From Oligoflexales bacterium (lineage in GTDB: Bacteria; Bdellovibrionota_B; Oligoflexia; Oligoflexales; JALZUQ01), in assembly GCA_023301465.1 (NCBI GenBank), contig JALZUQ010000010.1, positions 1-64,000 of the forward strand: a stretch of DNA of 64,000 nucleotides. Direction: 5' to 3'. The notes below the pieces were generated by a model. The model had not been told where the DNA came from. It did no database searches and saw only the letters and a list, made by a program, of their open reading frames with translations. Shown here in pieces: positions 50,901-59,960 of this stretch. Position 1 is the stretch's first letter. The number at the start of each line of letters is the position of its first letter. The translations under genes were made by a program, and so were the position numbers.

Positions 50901-51132
50901 AGCTGTCTGGCTTACGACCCTCACCACTGTATGTGGACTAGTTCCTCTGGTTTATGGAATTGGTGGGTCTGATAAATTTTTAGTTCCTGCTGCCATTGCA
51001 CTTGGGTATGGGCTTTTATTTAGTACTATCTTAATTCTTGTATTGATTCCCACACTTTATATTCATCAAGTAGACTTGATGGTAGCGTTTCAAGCAATTT
51101 TTACTAAATCTAAACCCAAACATTCAAATTAA
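47968..51132 (+). CDS. RND efflux transporter permease
   Basis: 1054 aa; STIYPGASPRDVELFVTDPIE; TM4 GILVDDAIIVAENI; C-terminal GVVVNDSIVLVDF. Confidence 0.92.
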   Translation: MLKKIISSCVKNPIIINTITVLILVFGLIKGLNMNKEAFPAVDFKNVVVSTIYPGASPRDVELFVTDPIEKEIATVAGIEEMRGSSIEGRSSIIVKLDPDENEDEVRDIINNITRAVARVSDLPNDLPNPPTVIEMESARFPIITVSLSGDLGYEELDRQADIIAERLERISDVSSVVRLGDREKEFWVEVNPEKLDRYNISLGQVVDTLKKRNVNLPGGALQTQDKEFLVRTVGEVNSSEQISNIIIRANAAGIKVRIQDIGTVKETFADTSYAYRANQKPAVMMNVLKSVDGDAIRLVDEVKKNVKSYLKTQKNHSFTVEYINDISEFVRNRLGVLTNNGIIGIILVLIVLLVTLSFGIASVAAMGMPIALVGTFIFMSFFGMSVNLLSMFGMIIVLGILVDDAIIVAENIWYHYENGKSAYDATIIGTSEVVIPVSATILTTIAAFSPLMMMSGIMGSFISQMPKVVIMALASSWFEAIFILPSHAFDALKLSEHFSNRKIKKEIDKGFEKKPSKMQFIMDAYEALLRFSLKFRFSFVAAMIIFSIFTFFVQFKYSGFVLFPPDGVEQFFVRADMEPGKSIEETMREMKKIEKIIAELPKEELKTVTTTVGIQQNDPNDPFTGRGKNLGEIKVFLTPENDRIRTANVIMEDLRKTIEEEIKNSPLRNFRMQRAQQGPPVGRPVAVRISGDDFKILDKIIDQYKVELANIKGVSDIESNFKEGKKEIQIHIDEIKAAAYLLTADTIAFHVRTALDGSIASYVRSGGTRQAIRVRFDERHKKDMPTLAKIKVPNQLGNMVALSKVAEFVQKPGVVKIDHFDRKRTITVSAELDTKISNSTKVNEQLAGLTKKLQVKHPEVTITQGGEYEDTAKSMKSLQEAFIMALAAIFLILTTLFGSLSQPIVVMMAIPFGIIGVIWATFLHGMPISFFSMVGTIGLSGVVVNDSIVLVDFLNKSRAAGLNVMDAAIAAGKRRFRAVWLTTLTTVCGLVPLVYGIGGSDKFLVPAAIALGYGLLFSTILILVLIPTLYIHQVDLMVAFQAIFTKSKPKHSN

Positions 51133-51277
51133 TTAACAAAATTAATAGTAATTGCATGATAACCAAGCCCCATAATGCCCTATAAAAGCTTCTTGGTTTG
51201 GATTACAAATTGACGAGTACTTTATACCCAAAGTACAATTGAACCCTCATCAACTCAAAATATTAAAAGAGGATAAT

Positions 51278-52408
51278 ATGCGTTTTTTAAGCCTAGGTAT
51301 AGTGATACTCCTATGTTTTGCACAATTTTCATGTCAATCTATTCAGAACAGAAACTCTGGTATTCAATCAACTCAATTACAAAATGATTTATCCCTTGAT
51401 ACAGCCCAAACAAACTGCACGTCTACACATGACAAAGTTGGTCACGTAACAACATTACAAGGTTTTAATAAAAAAATTTCTGGCGAAGTATACATTATAG
51501 ATGATTGCACCATTAGAATTGAAAAATTTACATATAACGGCAATGGAATAGAGGTATATTTAAAAGCTGGCAAAAATTTCACTGCTAATGAACAAGAAAA
51601 AAGAAAAATATACTTTAAAACTCTTGAAGATGAAATTGAAAAGTCAAATGATGCAAATTATAAAAAGGTTATTAAAAATGATTTGATTCGCGAGGAAAAT
51701 ATCACTCTCAACTTTAAGAAAGGAAAAATACTCAGTAAAAATATTGTTCAAGAAAAATTTAATAATGATACTGTCACTATCCGCCTCCCAAATGGAGTAA
51801 GTTTAGATAATTTAGACGGAATAAGTATTTATGACGAACCCTTTGTGCTGAGCTTAAGTGAAGGAACATTTCACCAGCCTAAAAATAATGATTTATCAAT
51901 TCATTTATCTCAATCAAACTGTACATCTAACCACCAAAAAGTTGGAGCCGTCGCTCAGTTAAAAAATGCACTTATTAATTACCATAAAGTTTCTGGAACT
52001 GCTTACATAGTAGATGACTGCACTATAAGAATTGATGGTTTTACTTACGATGGCTTTGGAGCACCTTATATTCATATAAAGTCTGGTAAAAACTACAGTA
52101 AAACTAAGCAAGAAAAACGAGAAACTTATTTTATTGAATTAGAAAATGAAATAAAAAACACAAATAACTCTCAACAAAAAAAGGTACTGAACGACTCACT
52201 TGAACTAGAAAAATCACTCACATTGAACTTTCAAAAAGGCATCATTTTAAGTCAAAATATATTTGGAAAACCATTTAAAAATAAGACGATAGTGCTACGC
52301 CTGCCTCAAAGTGTGACCTTAGATGAGGTTGATGGAATAAGTGTATTTGATCAACATTTTGCTATCAGTTTTGGAAGCGGCACTTTTCAGTTGTTAGAAA
52401 AAAAATAA
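51278..52408 (+). CDS. Lipoprotein with two tandem DM13-like domains
   Basis: Lipobox CFAQFSC; repeats VSGxxYIxDDCTIRIxxFTYxGxG...GISxxDxxFxxSxxxGTF. Confidence 0.65.
   Translation: MRFLSLGIVILLCFAQFSCQSIQNRNSGIQSTQLQNDLSLDTAQTNCTSTHDKVGHVTTLQGFNKKISGEVYIIDDCTIRIEKFTYNGNGIEVYLKAGKNFTANEQEKRKIYFKTLEDEIEKSNDANYKKVIKNDLIREENITLNFKKGKILSKNIVQEKFNNDTVTIRLPNGVSLDNLDGISIYDEPFVLSLSEGTFHQPKNNDLSIHLSQSNCTSNHQKVGAVAQLKNALINYHKVSGTAYIVDDCTIRIDGFTYDGFGAPYIHIKSGKNYSKTKQEKRETYFIELENEIKNTNNSQQKKVLNDSLELEKSLTLNFQKGIILSQNIFGKPFKNKTIVLRLPQSVTLDEVDGISVFDQHFAISFGSGTFQLLEKK
51413..51880 (+). repeat. Coding tandem repeat unit 1 (DM13-like)
   Basis: Protein-level repeat NCTSTHDKVG...LSLSEGTF. Confidence 0.75.
51917..52394 (+). 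repeat. Coding tandem repeat unit 2 (DM13-like)
   Basis: Protein-level repeat NCTSNHQKVG...ISFGSGTF. Confidence 0.75.
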
Positions 52409-52461
52409 CTCACATCACAAACAACACAAAATAAAGCGGAGAAAAAGTAAAACCCCGTTTA

Positions 52462-53955
52462 CTATTTATTTTCAAAAATATTGATTTTCATCATGCTGCC
52501 AGCTTTTTTGATTAACAAGTTACAGTCAGGACTAAGGTTTTTTAAAATAATTTTTTTATTGAGTTTAGAATATCTCTCTGTGACTCTATTAATCGCTTCT
52601 GTGCTACTATGATCAACCACTTTTGATTCTTTAAAATCAATATAGACGATATCAGGGTCTTCTGCTGGAGTAAATAGTTCATGAAACACTGCAGTAGATG
52701 CAAAAAACAATGGTCCAAATATTTGGTAGTGTTTACTTCCATCATTATCAATTGTTTTAAGAGCCTTGATTTTAATAGCACTCTGCCAAGCAAAAACAAC
52801 TGCAGAGATAATAACTCCGATGATTACTGCAATGGCAAGGTCAAAGAAAACGGTTGTAACAGTAACAATGATCATAACAAGAGTGTCTGCAAGTGGGATT
52901 TTACGAAGTATTTTGAGACTGGTCCACTCAAAGGTTGCGTAAGATACCATGAACATTAAACCGATTAGTGCAGCAATAGGCACCTGCTCGATGTAATCAG
53001 ATAGGAAGAGAATAAACATCAATAAAGCTAAGCCAGCAACAATACCAGAAAGCCTAGATCTTCCACCAGATGTAATATTGATAAGGCTTTGGCCAATCAT
53101 GGCACAACCACCCATTCCACCAAAAAAACCAGTCACGATATTTGCCGCTCCTTGAGCCACACACTCTCTATTGCTTTGGCCTTTTGTTTCAGTGATATCG
53201 TCGATCAAAGTGAGCGTTAAAAGTGACTCAATCAATCCAATCCCTGCTAAAATAATAGCGTAGGGAAAGATGATCATAAAACTATCATAGCTAAAGGGGA
53301 TAGACGGAATATGAAATAAAGGAAACCCGCCTTTGATGGACGCGATGTCTCCTACCGTTCGAGTATCTAATCCAGTGGCAAAAACAACCCCGCAAACCAC
53401 CAGAATCGAAGCCAAAGAAGCAGGAATCAGTTTTGTGAGCTTGGGCAATAGGAAAATGACGGCAATTGTAAGGCCAATAAGCCCACTCATAACCATGAGC
53501 TGGTCTTGGGGGAGCCACACACCACTTTTGTTTTTGAACTGTTCAAACTGAGCAAGAAAAATGACGATGGCTAACCCATTCACAAAACCGTAAATCACTG
53601 GCTGTGAGACAAGCCTAATAAATTTTCCTAATTTAAAGTAACCAAAAAGAATTTGGATGATACCCATAAGTACGACAGTGGCAAATAAATACTCAATCCC
53701 GTGTTTTGCCACAAGACTCACCATGACTACTGCTAACGCCCCCGTAGCACCTGAAATCATTCCCGGCCTTCCGCCAAAGATAGAAGTAATCAAAGCCACC
53801 ATAAATGCAGCATAAAGACCGACAAGAGGCGGAACTCCAGCAATGATTGCAAATGCCACGGACTCAGGGACAAGTGCTAATGCGACTGTTAGTCCAGAGA
53901 GGATTTCATTTTTGTAATTAATGTCTTTAAGAGATTTTTGTAACATGGGGATCAT
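52462..53955 (-). CDS. SulP-family anion transporter with STAS domain
   Basis: [35 protein letters not shown]-terminal [23 protein letters not shown]. Confidence 0.9.
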   Translation of the reverse strand: MIPMLQKSLKDINYKNEILSGLTVALALVPESVAFAIIAGVPPLVGLYAAFMVALITSIFGGRPGMISGATGALAVVMVSLVAKHGIEYLFATVVLMGIIQILFGYFKLGKFIRLVSQPVIYGFVNGLAIVIFLAQFEQFKNKSGVWLPQDQLMVMSGLIGLTIAVIFLLPKLTKLIPASLASILVVCGVVFATGLDTRTVGDIASIKGGFPLFHIPSIPFSYDSFMIIFPYAIILAGIGLIESLLTLTLIDDITETKGQSNRECVAQGAANIVTGFFGGMGGCAMIGQSLINITSGGRSRLSGIVAGLALLMFILFLSDYIEQVPIAALIGLMFMVSYATFEWTSLKILRKIPLADTLVMIIVTVTTVFFDLAIAVIIGVIISAVVFAWQSAIKIKALKTIDNDGSKHYQIFGPLFFASTAVFHELFTPAEDPDIVYIDFKESKVVDHSSTEAINRVTERYSKLNKKIILKNLSPDCNLLIKKAGSMMKINIFENK

Positions 53956-54308
53956 ATATGGTTTGCCTTAGCCTATAAACATGTAAATAAAACATTGAAG
54001 CTGGAGTCTATTCTTCTTCGCTAGAAGATTAAAGATAAAATTCTTTATATGTTATCACGCATCATTCATGAAAAGGAGAATAGATACAAAAAAATCTAGA
54101 ACACTCACAAGACTTACCTACAACTGAGCCTAAGTTCCGTCTCACCCCCCTCATAAAAATATGCAATAATATCAAGATATTAAAAGGTAGGATTAGTTTA
54201 TCTAATGAAGTTCGCTATAATCAATTATTTTATTTATTGCTCATATCTGGATATGCTTTGTGAAAAGTCACTGGCTTTTAATTAAAACTTTGTTACCGGG
54301 AGAAATAA

Positions 54309-55089
54309 ATGAAAAGATTAACCTTACTTGCATCAATTTGTTTCAGTATTGTTTCATGTGGTGCTGAAAACTACTCAGAGATTAGTTCACAAAAAAAGCA
54401 CAACTCTTTTTCTGAAAAAATCATTAAGGTCTCTGAAGCAAACGCCAGAGAAGTGCTTCTAAGAAAATCAGATGGAAAATCTTTTTCTGTCAATATTGAC
54501 AAAGAAACCATACGTGCTTGTTTTAATAAGAGAAGCTATTTAGTTTCTGAAAATCGAAAAAGGAAAATATCTTGTAGAAGTAAACTCACGACCAGTTCCT
54601 GCTGTAGTTTGCACACCTGACAGAATGCGAAATATTAAAACCGGCGTAAGTATTAAAGTACCAAAGTCTAAATCAGATTTCTCTAATTGGGCCAGAGTCA
54701 TCATTGTAAATAACTCTTTTGGAAAAGCAAAAGTAGAAACAAAAAAGTCTAAAGGGAAAAAAGTGAAGGTAATTACCGATAAGAAAACTCCTATTGATGT
54801 TTATCAATATTCTGCAACTGAAAAATCTGATTTTGCAATTGATATTGATAAAAAAGTAATACGCGATTGTTATTCTGGCATAAGACATACTAGTACTGAG
54901 ATTAAAACTGGACACTTTGTTAGTATTGACATGACTCCAGTGCCTGCTGTTGTTTGCCGCCCTAGCCAACATAGAGATATTCAGATTGGAACGACTATTG
55001 AAGTAAACAATAATCAGTACAAATATAAGAAACTATATGTTGAAAAAGACACCTCTTATGGTGACTCGGTAATATTCAGGGATTTATAA
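54309..55089 (+). pseudogene. Two-repeat secreted protein split by a +1 frameshift (ORFs 54309..54620 and 54625..55089)
   Basis: Removing one A in the 54550-54553 run gives ...SEIEKGKYLVEVNSRPVPAVVCTPDRMRNIKTGVSIKV..., matching repeat 2 ...TEIKTGHFVSIDMTPVPAVVCRPSQHRDIQIGTTIEV. Confidence 0.7.
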
Positions 55090-55109
55090 ACCTAAATTTG
55101 CATACATAA

Positions 55110-55146
55110 AACCACTCTTAGAAAACCATTCTAAGAGTGGTTTTTT
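55110..55146 (+). terminator. Rho-independent terminator
   Basis: AACCACTCTTAG-N9-CTAAGAGTGGTTTTTT. Confidence 0.9.
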
Positions 55147-55162
55147 GAGTTATGAGTCAGTT

Positions 55163-55239
55163 TTGAGGAACGGATCCAGTAAATTTAAAAGTCACCCTGT
55201 GACAAACGAAAATTAGAGTTGCTCCGTGCCGCGAAGTTC
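55163..55239 (+). repeat. Dispersed intergenic repeat, copy A
   Basis: TTGAGGAACGG...TTTAAAAGTCACCCTGTGACAAACGAAAATTAGAGTTGCTCCGTGCCGCGAAGTT matches copy B. Confidence 0.7.
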
Positions 55240-55291
55240 CGCGAAGGAAGTTTGCCACGCACGAAGTTCTCTTTTATTGATGGGCTCCGTT

Positions 55292-55323
55292 CAGCCAACC
55301 AGCCAACCAGCCAACCAGCCAAC
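55292..55323 (+). repeat. Tandem repeat (CAGCCAAC)x4
   Basis: Direct reading: CAGCCAACCAGCCAACCAGCCAACCAGCCAAC. Confidence 0.97.
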
Positions 55324-55362
55324 TCAAACGTCTTAACCAATTTTTTACATACCGGCTCAGGG

Positions 55363-56310
55363 CTAATAAAAAATTGTTTCATTTATAAACTGTTTAAATC
55401 GGCCATTATGTTGTTTTAAGCTTAATGCTAAAGATTCCTCAAACCCCGTTCTAGGACCCCCTTGGGGGTACCCCGACAGCGAACTGCTCATGACTGACAA
55501 CTTAAATGCTTCAGATTCGAAGTTATAACTCACCCCGCTTATTATGAAATCTCTCTCAATTTTATTGCTATCGGTGTAAGTGAAAAACATTGCATCTAAA
55601 TTATCAATATCATTATCAAAGCCTGACTTAATAAGTGTCTTTATGGTTAATTTATTCTTCTGCGTGCTTTCCGATAGAATTTTAACCATTTCTAGGTATT
55701 TTAACCAATTTTTATCAGTGTATTCTGGTACTAGTAAATATTTACGCTTAGCTTGATCCATGACATCATAAAAGTATTCTAATTTAAAGCCACCATCTAA
55801 ATAATTAACAATAGTATCTAACTCTGCTAATATCTCTTTAGCTTTCGAAAGATCTTGTTTTGCCTGTTGTGATTTTACTAATTCTTTTTCTATTCTTGGA
55901 AGTTCTTTTTCATATTCATACAAATCATTTTTTAAGTCTTTTAAAGCACCATCAGCTGTAGTTGCAGGCTTTTTTTGGCTCTGATTTGAAATGAAATCAT
56001 TGATTTTTTGAGTTAAATGTCCTAAATTATTTTGAAAAACCCATACAAGATTCTCTTCTGAAGATGTCGGTCTAAAGGCCTTACTTAAATCTTCTTGATT
56101 AGGACCAGTTAGACTGAGTTTTAAATTATCGGAAATGTTTTGAACCTTAGCTTTTATGGCCTGAGGTAAATTTGAATCGCTTGAACCTAAGGCAAGGATT
56201 ATATTCAAACAATCACTTTGCTGCTTACTTATCAAGTGGGAAGTGTTTTCATTAGCGTATAAAAAACCGAAATAGCTAGTGCAGAAAAACAACACAATAA
56301 ATTTTAACAT
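55363..56310 (-). CDS. Hypothetical secreted coiled-coil protein
   Basis: 315 aa ORF, signal peptide, KELPRIEKELVKSQQAKQDLSKAKEILAEL. Confidence 0.6.
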   Translation of the reverse strand: MLKFIVLFFCTSYFGFLYANENTSHLISKQQSDCLNIILALGSSDSNLPQAIKAKVQNISDNLKLSLTGPNQEDLSKAFRPTSSEENLVWVFQNNLGHLTQKINDFISNQSQKKPATTADGALKDLKNDLYEYEKELPRIEKELVKSQQAKQDLSKAKEILAELDTIVNYLDGGFKLEYFYDVMDQAKRKYLLVPEYTDKNWLKYLEMVKILSESTQKNKLTIKTLIKSGFDNDIDNLDAMFFTYTDSNKIERDFIISGVSYNFESEAFKLSVMSSSLSGYPQGGPRTGFEESLALSLKQHNGRFKQFINETIFY

Positions 56311-56720
56311 AATAATACTCCGAATATACTTTCTTATAATTTTAAGCGATGAGAAGATACTTAATCAAATGCTAACTTAAAGAGTAGGACTAAAACCTGT
56401 TGAGAGTAGCTCAGAGAACACCTATAGAAAATAAAGTAGAGGATAACAGAATCCACCCAAGGGCATTACGAGACGAAACTATTAAATTTAAAAGTGTCGC
56501 ACTATGACAGGTACTAATATAAACATGGATTTTTAAAAACTGGATTGCATGAGTCACTTTCTCAAGTCATAAGTTGTTCGATAACAAACCAAGTATGAGT
56601 TTAGTGATGGACTGTCAAGTTTTTTTAATGATTATCATTAAAAAATAAATGATTTTAGTGATTTTGATTACTTACAAACCCTTTTGCTGAGTCTGAGAAA
56701 GTCTGGAAAATCTTGAGGCC

Positions 56721-56801
56721 TTGAGGAACGGGTCTGAGTCGGTAAGTTTAAAAGTCACGCTGCGATAAACGGAAACTAGAGTTGCCCCGTACCGCGAAGT
56801 T
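56721..56801 (+). repeat. Dispersed intergenic repeat, copy B
   Basis: TTGAGGAACGG...TTTAAAAGTCACGCTGCGATAAACGGAAACTAGAGTTGCCCCGTACCGCGAAGTT. Confidence 0.7.
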
Positions 56802-56912
56802 TTTAGATCACCAAATGGCTCATCTTATATTTTCTTAAGGTTGTAATTTTTCAATTGATCAATGATCATTTTAAAAGCCAAGAAATAATAACTGAATTCT
56901 AAACTGAGTTCA

Positions 56913-57566
56913 TTAAAGGATTGGCACTAATTCTTCATAACTAATACGACGTTGACTAATGTTATCTTTTTGATCGTAAGATTGATCGAACCATCTTTTT
57001 AACTGAGACTGTTCTGAGTCAGTTATATCAGAGAAATTTGGCTTGCTGTTTTCTTCAATAATTTTAAATAAATTTAAGCCTTTATTTTCAAACTCAACAG
57101 AAACACTCACCCCATTAAGACCAGAAGTTTTTGCCTTCACCCTATTCGGAAAGCTGCCGTATTGACGATGGGTCAGAAGCATAGCATGCATTATCACCTG
57201 TATGTTTTTCTTGATTTCACCAAAATTAGATGCGTTTCCTAGCCACATACTCATAAAATTTTCGTTAGGTCTGACACTGATGGAGTAGCTTTGTTCGTTA
57301 ATTTTCCTATATGATGTAGACCACCATTTTGGCAAGGAATGCCATGTCCATTCCCGTTCTTTAAAGAAATCTTCGTTTTCTTTTAAAAAAGAAATTTTAA
57401 TAAATTCATTCGGTAATTCGCCTTCAGGAATATTTAGGATTTTTATTCGCTGAAGACGTTGAGCAATCCAATGACAAGGATTGAAAGCATATCCAACGTT
57501 ACTATACTGCAATAAAGATAGAGCCAATAATAAATACACAAAATTATTTTTCATTTTTAACCCCAT
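56913..57566 (-). CDS. Hypothetical secreted protein
   Basis: 217 aa ORF with signal peptide. Confidence 0.55.
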   Translation of the reverse strand: MGLKMKNNFVYLLLALSLLQYSNVGYAFNPCHWIAQRLQRIKILNIPEGELPNEFIKISFLKENEDFFKEREWTWHSLPKWWSTSYRKINEQSYSISVRPNENFMSMWLGNASNFGEIKKNIQVIMHAMLLTHRQYGSFPNRVKAKTSGLNGVSVSVEFENKGLNLFKIIEENSKPNFSDITDSEQSQLKRWFDQSYDQKDNISQRRISYEELVPIL

Positions 57567-57753
57567 AAGACTAGTACTACTAGTTTAACATTTTTTTGCT
57601 AACGATATTTTAATAAAGTTCGAGGCTAACCTTGGCTTGAACCGGCTATAATCCTTCTAACAACATAAAGAAGGGATTTAGTTGCTAAAATTCTAGTAAT
57701 TTTTTTTGGAACATGCACCCAACCTTGGTACTCTATTGATTAGATCACATCAA

Positions 57754-58161
57754 TCAAGCCGCTTTTAGATTGATTTTCTTCGCTTTATCATTTGCAGATA
57801 AATCGTCCAAAGTAGCATTTAGCTCTATGTTGAGTAGATCAGCTACTAGCAGCCTCACAAGTATCTCATATGGTTTCGGAAGACGTTTTTCTATCTCTTT
57901 ACCCCATTTAAGCACGGTATTACGATTTACACCTAAATAATCCGCAATAGAGTCATTCGATAGTCTTAAAGCACTTTTCATTACCCGGAACTCAGCCCCG
58001 CGAACAGGTACTCGGTTTTCTATCAAAGAAACAGCCACAAGCTTTTCCAACTCACCTTGTTCCATGTCTATAACATCACCAAATTCAGTTGACCGAATAG
58101 GAACCTTACTCACAGAAACATAAGTAAGACCACCAAAATTTTTAATCGTTGTAGTTTTCAT
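57754..58161 (-). CDS. MqsA/HigA-like HTH antitoxin
   Basis: RGAEFRVMKSALRLSNDSIADYLGVNRNTVLKWGKE helix-turn-helix; overlaps the upstream toxin-like ORF. Confidence 0.65.
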   Translation of the reverse strand: MKTTTIKNFGGLTYVSVSKVPIRSTEFGDVIDMEQGELEKLVAVSLIENRVPVRGAEFRVMKSALRLSNDSIADYLGVNRNTVLKWGKEIEKRLPKPYEILVRLLVADLLNIELNATLDDLSANDKAKKINLKAA

Positions 58162-58427
58162 ATTGGCTCCTCGAAAAAAACAGTTACAATAATGACTTCA
58201 TTTCTCAGAGCGGCTGAAACCGATAGCTTCTTCTTCCAAGCATCCTTGCCAACAATAAAAAAAGTGTCGTTCGTCTTTTGATAAGTTATTGATTTAACAG
58301 TATTAGCAACTTCTATAATATCTACCTCTGACACAAACCGTTCAGACATACGACTACGTGCATGCGTGGTGAGAGCAAACTCGCCTCGTTTTATTTTGTT
58401 GATAATTGTTTTTTCAGTCTATTTCAT
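58158..58427 (-). CDS. DUF4258-like toxin with in-frame TAG at codon 3
   Basis: ATG AAA TAG ACT GAA AAA ACA ATT ATC AAC ... FALTTHARSRMSERFVSEVDIIEVANT...FFIVGKDAWKKKLSVSAALRNEVIIVTVF; track ORF starts at internal Met (58349). Confidence 0.6.
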
Positions 58428-58596
58428 AAGCTCTAGCACAATACCACATAAACAGACTAGAGTCTATATTTAGGCCAATGCCTTTATTTGTAGAATTGCA
58501 TACATTTTATAGTATGCTAACAGATCCTCACGCTCACTTCGTTCGCTGCAAGATGACATGTTGGATGACCATTTACCCAACTAAATACTAGAGTTT

Positions 58597-59307
58597 CTAA
58601 CCAGTAATGACGCCCATAGAAAACGCCGCCAACTCCATCAACCTATCATCTTTAATACTAGCCTTAGGATCATAATTACCTTCATCCCACTGCAAAGGGT
58701 TACCATCTAGCACAAACACACCAGCAGCTTGAACTTTATGAAGCCCAGCAAGGGTGAGCAATGTAGAAAGTTCCATTTCAACTGCAACAACACCAGCATC
58801 TTTATAAAGTTTAAGACCGGGATCCAAAACTTTTGGGTAGAATAAGTCACTGGTTAACACTACTCCCGACCTATAGTTATCACCATATTTTTTGAGTTTT
58901 TGGTCCAGTTTATCTACTAGCTTAAAATCACAAACTGCAGGATAGTTTGCTGGAACCATTTTTAAGGAAGCTCCGTCTTCTCTCACAGCAGCTGTAGCAC
59001 AAACAACGTCTCCAACCTTGGTGGAGTCATACAATCCACCAGCTGTTCCAATTCTAATAATTTTTTTGGCACCTTGCTGCATCAGTTCATCAAAGCAAAT
59101 GGCTGCCCCTGCTGAACCAACACCATGGGAGATAATAGTAATGTTTTTACCTTGGTACTTCCCTTGTATAGAACGATATTCACGGTTTTGAACCGCTGAC
59201 TTTGGGTCTTCCAGCAGTTTAGCAAACCGATCAACGCGAAAAGGGTCACCGCAAACGATAACCCCATCCGTCATAGACTCTTTTGTTAAAGCGTTATGAT
59301 AAACCAT
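58597..59307 (-). CDS. Nucleoside phosphorylase (PNP/UDP family)
   Basis: VIVCGDPFRVDRFAKLL; ISHGVGSAGAAICFDEL; IRIGTAGGL; AVEMELSTLLTLA. Confidence 0.87.
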   Translation of the reverse strand: MVYHNALTKESMTDGVIVCGDPFRVDRFAKLLEDPKSAVQNREYRSIQGKYQGKNITIISHGVGSAGAAICFDELMQQGAKKIIRIGTAGGLYDSTKVGDVVCATAAVREDGASLKMVPANYPAVCDFKLVDKLDQKLKKYGDNYRSGVVLTSDLFYPKVLDPGLKLYKDAGVVAVEMELSTLLTLAGLHKVQAAGVFVLDGNPLQWDEGNYDPKASIKDDRLMELAAFSMGVITG

Positions 59308-59310
59308 AAA

Positions 59311-59925
59311 CTACTTTGTTGCTTTCGCAGTTTTTTTCATTGCTGGCGATGCCATCAGTGCAATATCAAAGTCAATATCATTTAAAATTGCTTTGTCTCC
59401 CAAGCTTTTAAAAAAGCTTGTTGACCCGTATTTCACATTCCATTTCGAACGATCAATTTTGAATTTTGCTTTTCCTGTCATCACGCCATCTTTCCAAGTG
59501 ATGGTTGCAGGGATGCTTAGCTTTTTGGTTGTCCCTTTTAGGGTTAGCTCACCGTTTAACATGGTAGTTGTTGAGCCGGGTTTAATGGTTGTTGCCTCAA
59601 ACTTAAAAGTACTCGTTGGATGATTTTGTACGTCAAAAAAGTCACCTGAGCTTAAGTGTGAAACCAGTTTTTTACTGTACGTTGGGTTTTTGATGTCTTC
59701 ATTTGTAATGGTTTTCATATCAATCACAAACTGACCTGATTTTAATGTTTTTCCATCAATATCAAATGTGCCCGATTTTAAAGAAATTTTTCCAAAATGA
59801 ATGTCTTTTAAAATGATTTGTTTTCCACCCTGCCATTTAACGGTTGAATGAGTTACGTGATAAGGTGCAGCGTATAATGATGAAGTTATCAAACCTAATA
59901 AAGCTGCTAATAAAATACTTTTCAT
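59311..59925 (-). CDS. YceI-family protein
   Basis: Signal peptide; STVKWQGGKQIILKDIHFGKI; HLSSGDFFDVQNHPTSTFK; LTLKGTTKKLSIP. Confidence 0.85.
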   Translation of the reverse strand: MKSILLAALLGLITSSLYAAPYHVTHSTVKWQGGKQIILKDIHFGKISLKSGTFDIDGKTLKSGQFVIDMKTITNEDIKNPTYSKKLVSHLSSGDFFDVQNHPTSTFKFEATTIKPGSTTTMLNGELTLKGTTKKLSIPATITWKDGVMTGKAKFKIDRSKWNVKYGSTSFFKSLGDKAILNDIDFDIALMASPAMKKTAKATK

Positions 59926-59960
59926 CTGTTCTCCTAAGATTTATTTTGAATACCCATGAA

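Noticed and set aside
48123-50927. Several minus-strand ORFs inside the RND transporter gene
   Set aside because: All overlap a strongly supported 1054-aa permease; shadow ORFs
55292-55323. Considered as a CRISPR-like array
   Set aside because: Units are contiguous 8-mers with no spacers; no cas genes in the window
55185-55382. 65-aa minus-strand ORF through the (CAGCCAAC)x4 tract
   Set aside because: Overlaps the 55363..56310 gene in another frame and covers non-coding repeat copy A; repeat-derived peptide (AGWLVGWLAERS) is not convincing
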